Shown: piece by piece, positions 1-9,857 of the stretch
Position numbering within the stretch: the stretch's first letter is position 1
Layout of the letters: every line of letters begins with the position of its first letter
Position numbers and translations under genes: made by a program
The notes under the pieces: generated by a model
The model's input: only the letters and a program-made list of their open reading frames with translations
Told to the model about the DNA's origin: nothing
The model's database searches: none
Origin: Colwellia psychrerythraea 34H
GTDB taxonomy: Bacteria; Pseudomonadota; Gammaproteobacteria; Enterobacterales; Alteromonadaceae
Assembly (NCBI RefSeq): GCF_000012325.1
Contig: NC_003910.7
Coordinates: 992,001 to 1,056,000, forward strand
Length of the DNA: 64,000 bases
Direction of reading: 5' to 3'

Positions 1-32
1 TGTTCTTTGGTGTGAGCTAAATTTGTATTCAT
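1..32 (-). CDS. Possible 5' end of a gene continuing beyond the window edge
   Basis: On the minus strand an ATG lies 3 bases after the stop codon of the GH31 gene and opens a frame reading MNTNLAHTKE up to the edge. The tight spacing suggests a co-transcribed gene. By analogy with related alpha-glucan loci it could be a sugar MFS permease, but ten codons cannot prove this; the call rests only on an open frame and operon-like spacing. Confidence 0.35.
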   Translation of the reverse strand, partial: MNTNLAHTKE

Positions 33-35
33 GAC

Positions 36-2546
36 TTATTGTATCGTTAAGGTTAGAGGTTGATGCTGCCAAGCAAAAGTGACGGTTAAGGTGTTATTTT
101 TATCTTGCCAAACGCCATTTTTTATCACTTTATTGTTCAATTTGATGTTACTTGGGGCTTGCGTGATGTTATGAATTACGACAGTCATGTTGCGTTCTTT
201 GGGCATGCCGTTATAACCTTTGCCTTTGCGATTTAGGTTTATGCTCAAATGTTGCTGCTGTTGATTAGCTGAGAATTGTAGTAATTCAAATAAACCTTTT
301 TCGATAGCTTGATAGGTTTTGCCATCGTCTTCATACATTTCATAGTCAGCGGTAGCGACTGATTTATCTGCATAATAATGTAAGGTTAATTTACTGGCGT
401 CATAATCCTGTGTTGATTGAATATCATCTATCATGGGAATAAACGCACCAGCGCGTACTAGTACTGGCAGTTTCTCTAAAGTAGTCGGTAAATTGATGGT
501 TTGATTACCTTGATACTTTTTACTTGGCTCATTTTCATTGGTGAAATAATCAAACCAAACGCCAGCAGGTAAATCTATTGCTACAGAGCTAACATCTGCT
601 GAAACAACAGGGGTTACTAGAAAAGCATCACCCCACAAGTAGCTACTCGCGTTATCAAATGCAGTTGATTTTTCTTTATGTTCAAGCTGCTCTTCAAAGA
701 AAAGCGGACGCATTAAAGGCATACCGGTGGTGCTGTTTTGATAGGCTAGGGTGTAGTTGTATGGCAGCAGTTTATATCTGAGTTTTATGTACTCTCGTAA
801 AATATCTTGCGTGCGTTTGTCATGAAATACAGCTTCTGGTGCAATGTTATCTTGACCGTGTGGACGGTAGATTGGCTGGAATATGCCATATTGTAACCAA
901 CGGATATACATTTCTTGGTCAAACTTCTCGCCGCCGGCAAAACCACCTAAATCAGAATGAGTATAAGCCATGCCTAATAAACTCATTTGTAAGCTCAACT
1001 CAACTTGCGGCTTTAAGCCACCCCAAGAGCGACTAACGTCACCGGTCCACGGGATCATGCCATAGCGTTGTGAGCCAGCAAAACCTGAACGCATTAGAAT
1101 AAACGGTCGCTGATCAGGGCTCAACTTAAGTTGATTCTCAAAAACCATTTTTGCCCATTGATGGCCATAAACATTATGAATGGCATCAGCATTAACGACA
1201 CTGCCATCGCTAAGGGTATGTAATGTATCGCTGGGGTGAACTTCCGGCTCACCTAAATCACCCCACCAACCCGTTACGCCTTGCTGATAAAGTGTTTGGT
1301 AAATATTGTTAAACCACTGCTGTCCTTTGTCATTGAAGACATCAACTAAACCGGTATTACCAAAATAAAAATCAAACTGTTTAGCGTTGCCCTGTGCATC
1401 TTTGGCTAATGCTTGCTGTTCAACAGCATCTTGCCACTTAGCTGAAGTACTCAGTACAAAGGGTTCAGTGATCAAGATAGTGTTTACGCCTTGCTCTTTA
1501 ATATCACTTATCATTTTTTCAGGTTCAGGGAAGGCTTCTTTATCCCAAGCTAAATTACCCATATGGCCTTTAATGTCTTTACCAAACCAATATAAATCTA
1601 GAATTAAGGCATCAAGAGGAAAATCTAAATCGATAAATTTATTTACTGTTGCTCTTACTTGGGCTTCTGAGCGATAACCAAAACGTGAAGCATAGTTACC
1701 TAAAGACCAACGCGGAGGTAGCGGTTGTTTACCGGTAACATCAACATAGTTATTGAGCAGTTTAGGGTAAGAATCAGCAGAAAATACAATATAAGCCATT
1801 CGACCTGCAACGGCAGAAAACTCAAGGGTATTCTTTTCTTTTTTCGCTAGATCCATATAACCCTTGGCGGAGTTATCAAATAGCACAATATATTTATTAC
1901 TCGACATTACTGCGGGTATTGAGAAATTCATTTGCTCTGATTGTGTGGTATAGCCGTAATGTGCTCGATTATATAAAGGGAAACTATGACCGCGTCTATC
2001 CATACCAAGCACTCGTTCACCACCGCCAAGTAGTTTTTCAGTGTCAGTTAGGTGAAAGCGAAATCCTTGAACAGCTAAGCTTTTATTTTCTTCAAGAACG
2101 GTATCGCTAAAGAAACCCTTCTGCTCAGAGATAAGTAATGTGTCTTTCTGGTGCTTATTTTTCTGGTAATAACTAATAGAAAAGGGCGCTTTGTTGATCA
2201 CCGCACTTAGCTTATTTAAGGTTAATGTCAGCTGATTCTTATCTTCTGTTATAACAAACTTACTGTTATGTGCATTTTCTTTGATGGCAAAGGAGGGCAG
2301 TTGGCTAGCTGGCAGCTTTTTCTCAAGGTTTTGGTAATGTGCTGCTATTGCGCCTTCACCATAAGCACTCAAAGTTACTTCTACTGAGTTAGTGGTGATA
2401 ACAAGGCTATCACCTGCTAATTTATGATTAAGGTAATTCCCCGAACTTGCCAATGATGGCGTTGATATAACCAAGCAAGTTAATAAGCCAGTGAGTAAAC
2501 AAGTTAATGAATTAATGGTGAAGTATTTCAATGTGAATGAACGCAA
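36..2546 (-). CDS. Exported GH31 alpha-glucosidase
   Basis: The 836-residue protein begins with a hydrophobic signal peptide (about residues 12-33, ending near SLASS), so it should act in the periplasm or at the outer membrane. It has the GH31 layout: an N-terminal beta-sandwich, a catalytic barrel (about 275-620) and C-terminal beta domains. The nucleophile motif reads GWWGDLGEPE with Asp430, and the acid/base lies in IPWTGDVSRSW (Asp503). GH31 enzymes release glucose (or related sugars) from the non-reducing ends of alpha-glucans. The gene is divergent from two GH13 genes, with three copies of a palindromic operator between them, which fits maltodextrin or isomaltodextrin breakdown. The nucleophile context differs from the common WxDMNE form, so the exact linkage specificity cannot be read from sequence. 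Confidence 0.93.
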   Translation of the reverse strand: MRSFTLKYFTINSLTCLLTGLLTCLVISTPSLASSGNYLNHKLAGDSLVITTNSVEVTLSAYGEGAIAAHYQNLEKKLPASQLPSFAIKENAHNSKFVITEDKNQLTLTLNKLSAVINKAPFSISYYQKNKHQKDTLLISEQKGFFSDTVLEENKSLAVQGFRFHLTDTEKLLGGGERVLGMDRRGHSFPLYNRAHYGYTTQSEQMNFSIPAVMSSNKYIVLFDNSAKGYMDLAKKEKNTLEFSAVAGRMAYIVFSADSYPKLLNNYVDVTGKQPLPPRWSLGNYASRFGYRSEAQVRATVNKFIDLDFPLDALILDLYWFGKDIKGHMGNLAWDKEAFPEPEKMISDIKEQGVNTILITEPFVLSTSAKWQDAVEQQALAKDAQGNAKQFDFYFGNTGLVDVFNDKGQQWFNNIYQTLYQQGVTGWWGDLGEPEVHPSDTLHTLSDGSVVNADAIHNVYGHQWAKMVFENQLKLSPDQRPFILMRSGFAGSQRYGMIPWTGDVSRSWGGLKPQVELSLQMSLLGMAYTHSDLGGFAGGEKFDQEMYIRWLQYGIFQPIYRPHGQDNIAPEAVFHDKRTQDILREYIKLRYKLLPYNYTLAYQNSTTGMPLMRPLFFEEQLEHKEKSTAFDNASSYLWGDAFLVTPVVSADVSSVAIDLPAGVWFDYFTNENEPSKKYQGNQTINLPTTLEKLPVLVRAGAFIPMIDDIQSTQDYDASKLTLHYYADKSVATADYEMYEDDGKTYQAIEKGLFELLQFSANQQQQHLSINLNRKGKGYNGMPKERNMTVVIHNITQAPSNIKLNNKVIKNGVWQDKNNTLTVTFAWQHQPLTLTIQ

Positions 2547-2619
2547 AACAATACCCTTAAAGTTGAGAGGAATACGAGAGTGTTAACGATAATACCCTTA
2601 GTCTACCGCACGCAGCATC

Positions 2620-2706
2620 TTGAATACGTATGCAAGGGTTACTTCTCATGACATAAGTATTACATACGTATGCAATTTGAGGGATTTGTTATACATACGT
2701 ATGCAA
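2620..2706. promoter_or_regulatory. Three MalR-type palindromic operators in a divergent promoter region
   Basis: Three 16-bp sites lie between the GH31 gene and the GH13 genes: TTGAATACGTATGCAA at 2620-2635, TTACATACGTATGCAA at 2660-2675 and ATACATACGTATGCAA at 2691-2706. Each is a near-palindrome centred on ACGT, as is typical of LacI-family regulators. The same word recurs at 19206-19262 and 21741-21756, always upstream of alpha-glucan genes. Binding by a MalR-like repressor or activator is inferred; no candidate regulator gene adjoins these sites. Confidence 0.85.
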
Positions 2707-2825
2707 AGCCTTTCAGCTAACTTTTTATTTGCGTATTCTTATTTGAAGAATTATTAAATGCTTGGACAGCGACTGTTGATAATAACTATTACCAGTTGAA
2801 CAAGTATCAGTGTTGGGGTTTTCAA

Positions 2826-4454
2826 ATGAATGAACAAATGTGGTGGCGTGGCGCGGTAATTTATCAAATTTATCCACGTAGCTTCTATGATGCTAATCAG
2901 GACGGTATTGGCGATTTGCCAGGAATCATTAGCAAGTTAGACTATATTGCTAGTTTAGGGGTTGATGCTATTTGGATCTCTCCTTTTTTCAAATCCCCAA
3001 TGAAAGACTTTGGCTATGATATTAGCGACTATCGTGAAATAGACCCTATTTTTGGTACGCTGGCTGACTTTGATGAACTTGTCATTAAAGCACATGCCCT
3101 TGGCATTAAAATTATGATTGATCAGGTGCTTAGTCATACCTCGGATCAGCATCAATGGTTTATTGACTCACGTGAAGATCAAACTAATGATAAAGCGGAT
3201 TGGTATGTCTGGAGTGATGCCAAAGAAGATGGCACTGCGCCTAACAATTGGTTATCTATATTTGGCGGAACAGGTTGGACTTGGGAGCCAAGACGTCAAC
3301 AATATTACCTACATAACTTTTTAACCAGTCAGCCAGATTTAAACTTTCATAATCCTGATGTACGCCAAGCGGTATTAGACAATATTGAATTTTGGCTTAA
3401 ACGTGGTGTTGATGGTTTCCGCCTTGATGCGATTAACTTTTGTTATCATGATGCGCAATTACGTGATAATCCCGCGAAAGCTAAAGAGTTAAGAACAAGC
3501 ATCGGCTTTGATGAGAAAAACCCATACGCTTATCAGTATCATTATTACAATAACACCCAAGATGAAAACTTAGGTTTTATGGAAGATATTCGAACACTGC
3601 TAAACGAGTACCCAGGTACGGTGGCTTTAGGTGAAATATCTTCAGAAGATTCCTTAAAAACTATGGCTGAATATACCCAAGGCGAACACCGCTTGCATAT
3701 GGGCTATAGCTTTGATTTATTAACGGATAATTTTAGTGCGAGTTATATTAAACAGGTTGTACAAAACCTTGAATCGCGTGTATTAGATGGCTGGCCATGT
3801 TGGTCTATTTCAAACCATGATGTAGAGCGTGTTGTTACTAGGTGGGGCGGTTTTAATAGTAAAGATTTTGCTAAAATGCTCTATGCAATGATTTCGTCAT
3901 TACGTGGCAGCGTTTGTAGTTATCAAGGTGAAGAGTTAGGTTTAAATGAAGCCGATATTGCCTTTGAAGATATTCAAGACCCTTATGGCATCACTTTTTG
4001 GCCTCAATTTAAAGGCAGAGATGGTTGCAGAACGCCACATCCTTGGCAGCATAATGCAATTAATGCTGGCTTTAGTGAAGGCAAACCCTGGTTACCGGTA
4101 TCCAATGAACACTTTGCTAAATCAGTCGATGTGCAAGATGATGCGGTCGATTCTGTGCTTAATAGCTACCGTAATTTTAACCGCTGGCGCAAAGATCAAC
4201 CAGCGTTACGTTACGGTGACATCAATTTTATTGATACTGCAGAACCACTACTAGCTTTTGTTCGTCAATACCAAGGTGAGCAGTTATTAGTATGCTTTAA
4301 CTTTAGTGAGCAAAGCCAAATAGTAGCTTTATCTTCACTGACTCCAGCAAGTGATAGCCTAACTGTGTTGTCTGATCATAAGCTAATAAGCGCAACAATT
4401 ACTGATGGTGTATTAGAACTACCACCTTTTGGCTGTTTTTATAGCAAGCTTTAA
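2826..4454 (+). CDS. Cytoplasmic GH13 alpha-glucosidase (oligo-1,6-glucosidase-like)
   Basis: The protein has no signal peptide. The ATG at 2826 is preferred over an upstream in-frame TTG at 2796 because a GGGG purine run lies about 7 bases before it; this gives 542 residues. The four GH13 regions are visible: DQVLSH (99-104), GFRLDAINF with nucleophile Asp201, ALGEISSE with acid/base Glu270, and SNHDVER with Asp332. QPDLN (169-173) is the marker of the oligo-1,6-glucosidase/alpha-glucosidase branch. It probably hydrolyses short malto- or isomalto-oligosaccharides to glucose after uptake. It is the first gene of a likely two-gene operon with the exported amylase 81 bases downstream and shares operators with the divergent GH31 gene. 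Confidence 0.93.
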   Translation: MNEQMWWRGAVIYQIYPRSFYDANQDGIGDLPGIISKLDYIASLGVDAIWISPFFKSPMKDFGYDISDYREIDPIFGTLADFDELVIKAHALGIKIMIDQVLSHTSDQHQWFIDSREDQTNDKADWYVWSDAKEDGTAPNNWLSIFGGTGWTWEPRRQQYYLHNFLTSQPDLNFHNPDVRQAVLDNIEFWLKRGVDGFRLDAINFCYHDAQLRDNPAKAKELRTSIGFDEKNPYAYQYHYYNNTQDENLGFMEDIRTLLNEYPGTVALGEISSEDSLKTMAEYTQGEHRLHMGYSFDLLTDNFSASYIKQVVQNLESRVLDGWPCWSISNHDVERVVTRWGGFNSKDFAKMLYAMISSLRGSVCSYQGEELGLNEADIAFEDIQDPYGITFWPQFKGRDGCRTPHPWQHNAINAGFSEGKPWLPVSNEHFAKSVDVQDDAVDSVLNSYRNFNRWRKDQPALRYGDINFIDTAEPLLAFVRQYQGEQLLVCFNFSEQSQIVALSSLTPASDSLTVLSDHKLISATITDGVLELPPFGCFYSKL

Positions 4455-4535
4455 TCGCTAGCTTAGTCAGTTACTTAGTTAGATATGTCAGTAAGTTAAT
4501 TCGGTCAATACGGTAAACGCATTAAGAGAAACGCT

Positions 4536-6350
4536 ATGAATTTTATGAGTAAATGTTCGGTATTAACAGCTATAAGCTTGGCGTGTATTACATCTCAAGT
4601 AAGCCAAGCAGGAGGCGTGGAGCTAACAGAAAAGTTAACGGCTAAGGCGGCAACGTTAGCACCTTATCAGCAACGTGATTTTCAAGAAGAGGTCTTTTAC
4701 TTTGTTTTACCTGACCGTTTTTACAATGCCGACACCAGTAATGATTTAGGCGCTGCTGAAAATGATAAAAAGCGTGCTGTGTCTCGCGGTGGGTTAGATA
4801 AAACGCATAAAGGCATGTATCACGGTGGTGATTTAGCTGGTTTGACTGAAAAATTACCTTACCTAGATAATATGGGGGTAAGTGCCATTTGGTTAACGCC
4901 GATACTTCGTAATCGCGCTATGCAAGCGGGAACCTCTGGTTATCATGGATATTGGATATTGGATTTCACTGAAATTGACCCGCACCTGGGCAGTAACGCC
5001 GAACTAAAAAACTTTATAGACCAAGCGCACAAACGTAATATAAAAGTATTTTTTGATATTATCACTAACCATACAGCTGACGTGATCAAGACCAAAGAAT
5101 GCCACGGCGAAGACGGTTTAGGTTGGATAGTTGATGTAAGTAAAGGTAATGATTGTCCATTTATTTCTATGGCGCAACTTGCTCAAGGCAAGTATTACAC
5201 CCCATTAATTCCTAAAGGTGATGAAACACTAAAATATCCAGCATGGCTTAATGATATGGATGTTTATCACAACCAAGGTGATTCATTCTGGCGAGGCGAA
5301 AGCTCAGTGCGAGGTGACTTTGCTGGCCTTGATGATTTATATACCCAAAAATCTAGTGTTGTTAATGGCATGATTGCTATTTACCAAGATATTATTGATG
5401 AGTTTAAGCCTGATGGCTTTCGTATTGATACCGTTAAACATGTCAACATAGAGTTTTGGCAGCAATTCTCACCAGCCCTAATGCAACATGCTAAAGCACA
5501 AGGTATTGATAACTTTTTCATGTTTGGTGAAGTTTATAGTTTTGAACCTGAATTATTAAGTCGCTTTACTACAGAAGCTAAAATTCCTTCAGTATTAGAC
5601 TTTGCTTTTCAAGGTGCGATGACGAAAGCCTTGGTTGAACAGCAAGGTACTGATGTATTGGCGCAATTATTCGCTAAAGACCATTTTTATAATACTGAGC
5701 ATAAATATATTCGCAACACCAATGCTAATCAATTAGTTAATTTTACCGGTAATCATGACATGGGTCGCTTTGCTTTTTCACTGAAGCAAAGTTCTCATAA
5801 TTATAGTGAACAAGCACAAATTCAACGTAACTTATTGGCACATGCGATGATGTTCTTTAGTCGCGGTGTACCGGTAATTTATTATGGAGATGAGCAAGGT
5901 TTTGTCGGTGATGGTGGTGATCAAGCTTCACGCCAAGATATGATGCCTTCATTTGTTGACAGTTATAATGATGATGATTTACTGGCTACAACTAAAAGCA
6001 CAGCCGACGATAATTTTGATACTAACCATCTTTTTTATCAAAGCTTTGCTAAGTACGCTCAGTTATATCAGCAATACCCAGCGTTACGTTTTGGTGAGCA
6101 GGCGGTGGTATATTCTCAAAATGAAGCCGGTATTTTTGCTATTACACGTCAAACGAAAGCGACGAATAACACTAATGCACAAAGTTTATTGGTTGTGTTT
6201 AATACGGCAATAAATGCGCAAAGCTTGAATCTAGTGTCAGAGAAAATAGGCGTTAAACAAGCAGAAACTACATTGCTTTATCGTTCAGTGGAGTCTGGAA
6301 AGGCTGATGAGATAGCACCCCTGAGCTTTGCTATTTATCAATTGAAGTAG
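4536..6350 (+). CDS. Exported GH13 alpha-amylase family enzyme
   Basis: This 604-residue protein starts with a signal peptide (cleavage likely after SQVSQA) and an AGAGAAA ribosome-binding sequence just upstream of the ATG. The GH13 signature regions are present: FFDIITNHT (173-181), GFRIDTVKH with nucleophile Asp298, FMFGEVYSF with Glu332, and FTGNHDMGR with Asp408. It lacks an obvious starch-binding module. It likely cleaves internal alpha-1,4 bonds of maltodextrins in the periplasm, feeding the cytoplasmic GH13 enzyme encoded 81 bases upstream. Neopullulanase or cyclodextrinase activity is possible. It ends at a bidirectional hairpin terminator shared with the convergent MFS gene. Confidence 0.92.
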   Translation: MNFMSKCSVLTAISLACITSQVSQAGGVELTEKLTAKAATLAPYQQRDFQEEVFYFVLPDRFYNADTSNDLGAAENDKKRAVSRGGLDKTHKGMYHGGDLAGLTEKLPYLDNMGVSAIWLTPILRNRAMQAGTSGYHGYWILDFTEIDPHLGSNAELKNFIDQAHKRNIKVFFDIITNHTADVIKTKECHGEDGLGWIVDVSKGNDCPFISMAQLAQGKYYTPLIPKGDETLKYPAWLNDMDVYHNQGDSFWRGESSVRGDFAGLDDLYTQKSSVVNGMIAIYQDIIDEFKPDGFRIDTVKHVNIEFWQQFSPALMQHAKAQGIDNFFMFGEVYSFEPELLSRFTTEAKIPSVLDFAFQGAMTKALVEQQGTDVLAQLFAKDHFYNTEHKYIRNTNANQLVNFTGNHDMGRFAFSLKQSSHNYSEQAQIQRNLLAHAMMFFSRGVPVIYYGDEQGFVGDGGDQASRQDMMPSFVDSYNDDDLLATTKSTADDNFDTNHLFYQSFAKYAQLYQQYPALRFGEQAVVYSQNEAGIFAITRQTKATNNTNAQSLLVVFNTAINAQSLNLVSEKIGVKQAETTLLYRSVESGKADEIAPLSFAIYQLK

Positions 6351-6382
6351 TTAACTGAATCTAACATCGAAACAGTAGTGTA

Positions 6383-6412
6383 AATATTCCTATTACTTGT
6401 AATAGGAATATT
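6383..6412. terminator. Bidirectional hairpin terminator
   Basis: A perfect 13-bp stem (AATATTCCTATTA and its complement) with a 4-base loop lies between the convergent amylase and MFS genes and is followed by a T-rich stretch on the plus strand. Confidence 0.75.
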
Positions 6413-6513
6413 GGTTTTACTTTCATTTTATTTATACTGATATCGCTAACCCATCTTGTCCAAAACTATTTCTGTACGGGGTAATTAAAGTTGGTTTTCA
6501 TATTAGTTCGGCT

Positions 6514-8694
6514 TTAATTTTTTTGTTCAATATCATCAGACTGAGTCTGTACGGCTTCTTGTAATTGCTGCTCTACAATACTCTGTAACGGCTTATCATC
6601 AATAGAAATACTTAACTCGCTGTCTTCGATGTCATCCGAGTCTTGCAGTATTTCGAGCATATCCGAAGCAACTTCGGGAAAAGAATCAACGAATGTACTC
6701 GCGACATCTACTGCATGCTCAGGGATGTTGTCAACCATATGATTAATATAGTTATTAGCTGCATTCTCGATATTTTCTAATGCATCTTCTGAGAAAACTT
6801 GCTCGTTTTCATTGGTATTTTCATTTTCGCCTTCGCTTTCACTATCAATTAAGTTTTGAACATAGGCTTCAGCAACATCGTTTGACGACTCAGGCAGAGA
6901 TTCTGATACCGTGAAGGCAAGCTCTGCAGACTGTTCAGGAGATACATCGGATAAACGATTGTAAAGCTCTGTTGCCGTATTTTCACAGGCCGCAGCGACC
7001 CTATCGACTGGACGCATTGCATCTAAAGAATCCGATAGGTTTGTCATATATTCTTCAGTCATTTCTAGCAACTCACTAGGGTATTCTTCGGCCATGTTCT
7101 CAGCGGCTAATTCCATTAAATCAATACCGTTATCAGGCATTGCATTAGCAATTGCGACAACAATGTTAGTAAATTGATCGGGATACTCAGAGGTGATCCA
7201 ATCAACAAGTTGATCCGCTTGTTCAGGGGATGCATTGGTTAATGCTTCAGCAATGTGAATGCTCATTTGTGGAGCTGCTGATGTTATTGCGGCATATAAT
7301 TTCCCAATGTCTATCGCCTCTATAGTACTTAATGCCGCGGCTAAGTTTGACGCATTTTTTGGATCTCTTTGCACAATTGCTTTAACCATATTAACCGCAG
7401 CCGATGGGTTTTTATTCGCCAAGCTAATAGCAACTTCCACTTCCGGAGTTGATTCGAATTGTGCTTCTGCATATTGTGTACGAGGATCGAGCTCTGATAC
7501 TACGCCACTGGGTGTTTGCATGATAAAGCTTTCTTGCTCATCAAGTGGTAAAGCTTGCTGTAGCTTCATACGAATACCGATAAAAAGTAACAGAGTTAAG
7601 GCGACTACATTCATAAAGCTAAACAGCGCGCTGCTACCGAAGGAATTCATCACTACAGAAGCAAGGTAAGGACCTAAAATACTGCCTAAGGCATAGATTA
7701 ATAATAGCGAACTCATTGCTGCCAAAATTTGTTCTTTTAAGACGGTATCAAATGTTTCAGACATACTCATTGGGTAAAGACAGGCAACCAAACCAGTGAT
7801 TAGCGCAATAGCAAATAAGGTTAGTTTGAACATATCTTCGGACATAAGTAATGGCACAGATAAGCACAGTACAATGAGTGTCGCTACCATAAATAGCATG
7901 ACTTTTCGGCGGTCAAAGTTATCCGATAAATAGGCAATAGGGAACTGTAAAATAATTGCCCCAGAGATTGCTGATCCCATAAATATGGATAAATCTAAAT
8001 CTGTAATACCGTTGTTACTGGCAAAAATAGGCAACATATTCATTAAACCAGCATACAAAATGCCACAATAAAAACTACTTACCACACCCAAAGGAGACAG
8101 TTTGAACACAGTTATTAAAGACATTGATGGGCTATCTTCAATTTGTGGACCTTGTTGTCTGCTAATAACGATGGGTGTAATGGATAAACTAAATAAAATG
8201 CCACAGATAACAAACAGGGTAATATCATTAATCGGCGCGACATTTAATAAAAATTGGCCAGAAAATAGGGCTGTCATTATCATCATCTGATTAATGGAGA
8301 GTATACGTCCCCTATTTTTTTCAGTGGCGCTATGACTTAACCAACTATCAAGAGTGGCATTGGTGCAAGCAATACAAAACCCCGTAACTATCCTCATCCC
8401 CGCGAGTATTAAAGGCTCGGGGTAAAGGCCTGAAAGTAAAATCGCCACAGAGGTTAAACTACCGCACATGGCAAATATTCTTATATGACCAGCACGTTGT
8501 AATAAGATACGGCTATAATATGCACCCAGCAAAAAACCCACAGACAACATAGACAGTACTAAGCCCATATTATCCAGGCTCACCCCATCGCTCTGCATAC
8601 GCACAGGTAGTAAAATGTTGCTTAATCCATAACCTAACATTAACAAAAAGCCACTTGTTAGTAATAGGATAAAAGGTTTGAGGGTCGTTATCAC
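6514..8694 (-). CDS. MFS transporter with a long acidic repeat tail
   Basis: The first ~380 of 726 residues form a 12-helix major facilitator domain resembling the YcaD/UMF-type putative transporters; substrate unknown. The start is GTG, supported by AAGAGA a few bases upstream. After the last membrane helix comes a ~345-residue soluble, acidic, helical tail. Within it prolines recur at exact 15-residue steps (430, 445, 475, 490, 505, 520; then 586 and 601; then 658 and 673), usually as P-E/D/x-x-A/S-x-x followed by a hydrophobic stretch, which marks a short helical repeat. An Asn/Glu-rich linker (619-633) interrupts it. By topology the tail should be cytoplasmic. Ordinary MFS proteins end near 400 residues, so the tail is an unusual fusion. 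The gene stands alone, flanked by a terminator and a 411-base non-coding stretch. Confidence 0.85.
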   Translation of the reverse strand: MITTLKPFILLLTSGFLLMLGYGLSNILLPVRMQSDGVSLDNMGLVLSMLSVGFLLGAYYSRILLQRAGHIRIFAMCGSLTSVAILLSGLYPEPLILAGMRIVTGFCIACTNATLDSWLSHSATEKNRGRILSINQMMIMTALFSGQFLLNVAPINDITLFVICGILFSLSITPIVISRQQGPQIEDSPSMSLITVFKLSPLGVVSSFYCGILYAGLMNMLPIFASNNGITDLDLSIFMGSAISGAIILQFPIAYLSDNFDRRKVMLFMVATLIVLCLSVPLLMSEDMFKLTLFAIALITGLVACLYPMSMSETFDTVLKEQILAAMSSLLLIYALGSILGPYLASVVMNSFGSSALFSFMNVVALTLLLFIGIRMKLQQALPLDEQESFIMQTPSGVVSELDPRTQYAEAQFESTPEVEVAISLANKNPSAAVNMVKAIVQRDPKNASNLAAALSTIEAIDIGKLYAAITSAAPQMSIHIAEALTNASPEQADQLVDWITSEYPDQFTNIVVAIANAMPDNGIDLMELAAENMAEEYPSELLEMTEEYMTNLSDSLDAMRPVDRVAAACENTATELYNRLSDVSPEQSAELAFTVSESLPESSNDVAEAYVQNLIDSESEGENENTNENEQVFSEDALENIENAANNYINHMVDNIPEHAVDVASTFVDSFPEVASDMLEILQDSDDIEDSELSISIDDKPLQSIVEQQLQEAVQTQSDDIEQKN

Positions 8695-9106
8695 ACGCAG
8701 TTCTCTTTTCTATATTTGTTGGGTAACTTCTCCGGTATCTAAGTGAATAGCATTTTATGAAAATGGTTTCACTCATCGCCCAGCCAGAAATTATTGATAC
8801 TACTTAAAAGTAGCTGATAATTGCGCAGCATAACAACAGAATGTTATTGATTATAGTAAAAATATTGAAAATAGTGCTACACAAGCTTGGTAGTCGTTTT
8901 TAACTGAGTTTTAGTCGTTATTTGGGGGATAGAATCTGTAAAACTTGGAAAATTTCAGGCTTATAATGTGTTTAGTCGAAGGGATATATTTTAAATCCTA
9001 CCAGAATTATGAGTACTCTATGCTCCTGCCGTGTTTTTCCAACGGGTAACTAAGTCATAAACGATAAATCACGCTTACGTTTGATTCAATAACTAGCAGT
9101 ATCCAT
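8695..9106. other. Non-coding stretch upstream of the MFS gene
   Basis: This AT-rich interval lies between the MFS gene start and the end of the TetR gene. It should hold the MFS promoter. No convincing gene, operator, repeat or RNA fold was recognised. Confidence 0.5.
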
Positions 9107-9694
9107 TTAACGTGTGAATGACTGCCAGAATAGATTAAATGCCGCCTCGCGGTATTTAGCATCTTGAGCGAGCTCAGTGTTGTTAATGAAAAACTGACTA
9201 CTAGTAAGGAACTGACCATGGGCACTTTCTAACATCAGCTCTATCGGATAATTAGCAATAAGTTGATGCTGTTGACCAAAGAGCATTATCTCCTTTAGAA
9301 AACCAAACTCATCAGCAAATATTTGAGCTTTAGTATTGGCCGAAAGCGGTTGGTATTGCATCACAAGTAAGCAAAATTGCTGTTGCTCAGCATTAGCTAA
9401 AGCCCAATCAATTGCTTGTTGCCAAATCACTTTGGCTTGTTGTTCTAACTGGGTTGCATCGAGTTCGAATGGTGCTATTTGCAGTGCAAATTCTTGTTTT
9501 ATATTTTTATAAAGTTCAAGAACTAAAGCATCTTTTGAAGGGAAATGATGAAAAAGAGTGCCAGTGGCAACACCTGCTGTTTTGGCAATAGATGCGGTGG
9601 ACGTTGCATAAATACCTTGATTTACAAACAAGGCTAAGGCGGTATCTAAAAGCTGCTGCTTTTTATTTTTAGGCTGGTTTATAGTTACAGACAT
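9107..9694 (-). CDS. TetR-family transcriptional regulator
   Basis: The 195-residue protein has the TetR N-terminal helix-turn-helix (about 15-60: TASIAKTAGVATGTLFHHF followed by PSKDALVLELY) and a helical ligand-binding C-terminal part without recognisable specificity. It lies 163 bases downstream of the aldehyde dehydrogenase gene on the same strand and may be co-transcribed with it. A TetR-like palindrome upstream of the dehydrogenase (11367-11390) is the best candidate operator. The inferred role is repression of the dehydrogenase gene and itself in response to an aldehyde, lipid or aromatic ligand. Confidence 0.9.
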   Translation of the reverse strand: MSVTINQPKNKKQQLLDTALALFVNQGIYATSTASIAKTAGVATGTLFHHFPSKDALVLELYKNIKQEFALQIAPFELDATQLEQQAKVIWQQAIDWALANAEQQQFCLLVMQYQPLSANTKAQIFADEFGFLKEIMLFGQQHQLIANYPIELMLESAHGQFLTSSQFFINNTELAQDAKYREAAFNLFWQSFTR

Positions 9695-9776
9695 ATATTC
9701 GTTTACTCTTTTATAGATTTAAGGTGGTTATTAATGAAGTGAAAAATAATTCTGCATTGGCACTATTTGAAGCATG

Positions 9777-9803
9777 GGCACTATTCCACCGTAGAATAGC
9801 GCC
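9777..9803. other. Hairpin between the dehydrogenase and TetR genes
   Basis: A 10-bp stem with one mismatch (GGCACTATTC / GAATAGCGCC) and a 7-base loop sits between two same-strand genes. A direct copy of GGCACTATT lies 18 bases before it. There is no T-run on either side, so it may be a processing or regulatory structure rather than a terminator. Confidence 0.4.
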
Positions 9804-9857
9804 ATTATAACACTATGAAATTACAACATTATCGTCTTATTCTCATTTAATTTAATA

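Noticed and set aside
2796..2825. TTG-started N-terminal extension of the cytoplasmic GH13 gene
   Set aside because: The ten extra residues do not belong to the GH13 fold, which begins at MWWRGAVIYQIYPRSF, and the ATG at 2826 has a better placed purine-rich site.
7259..7669. 136-codon plus-strand frame opposite the MFS tail
   Set aside because: Antisense shadow of a well supported coding region; cysteine- and serine-rich composition without any recognisable motif.
6514..8694. MFS gene and tail as two fused genes separated by a frameshift
   Set aside because: The frame is continuous with no internal ribosome-binding site at the boundary near residue 380, so a single long protein is the simpler reading.
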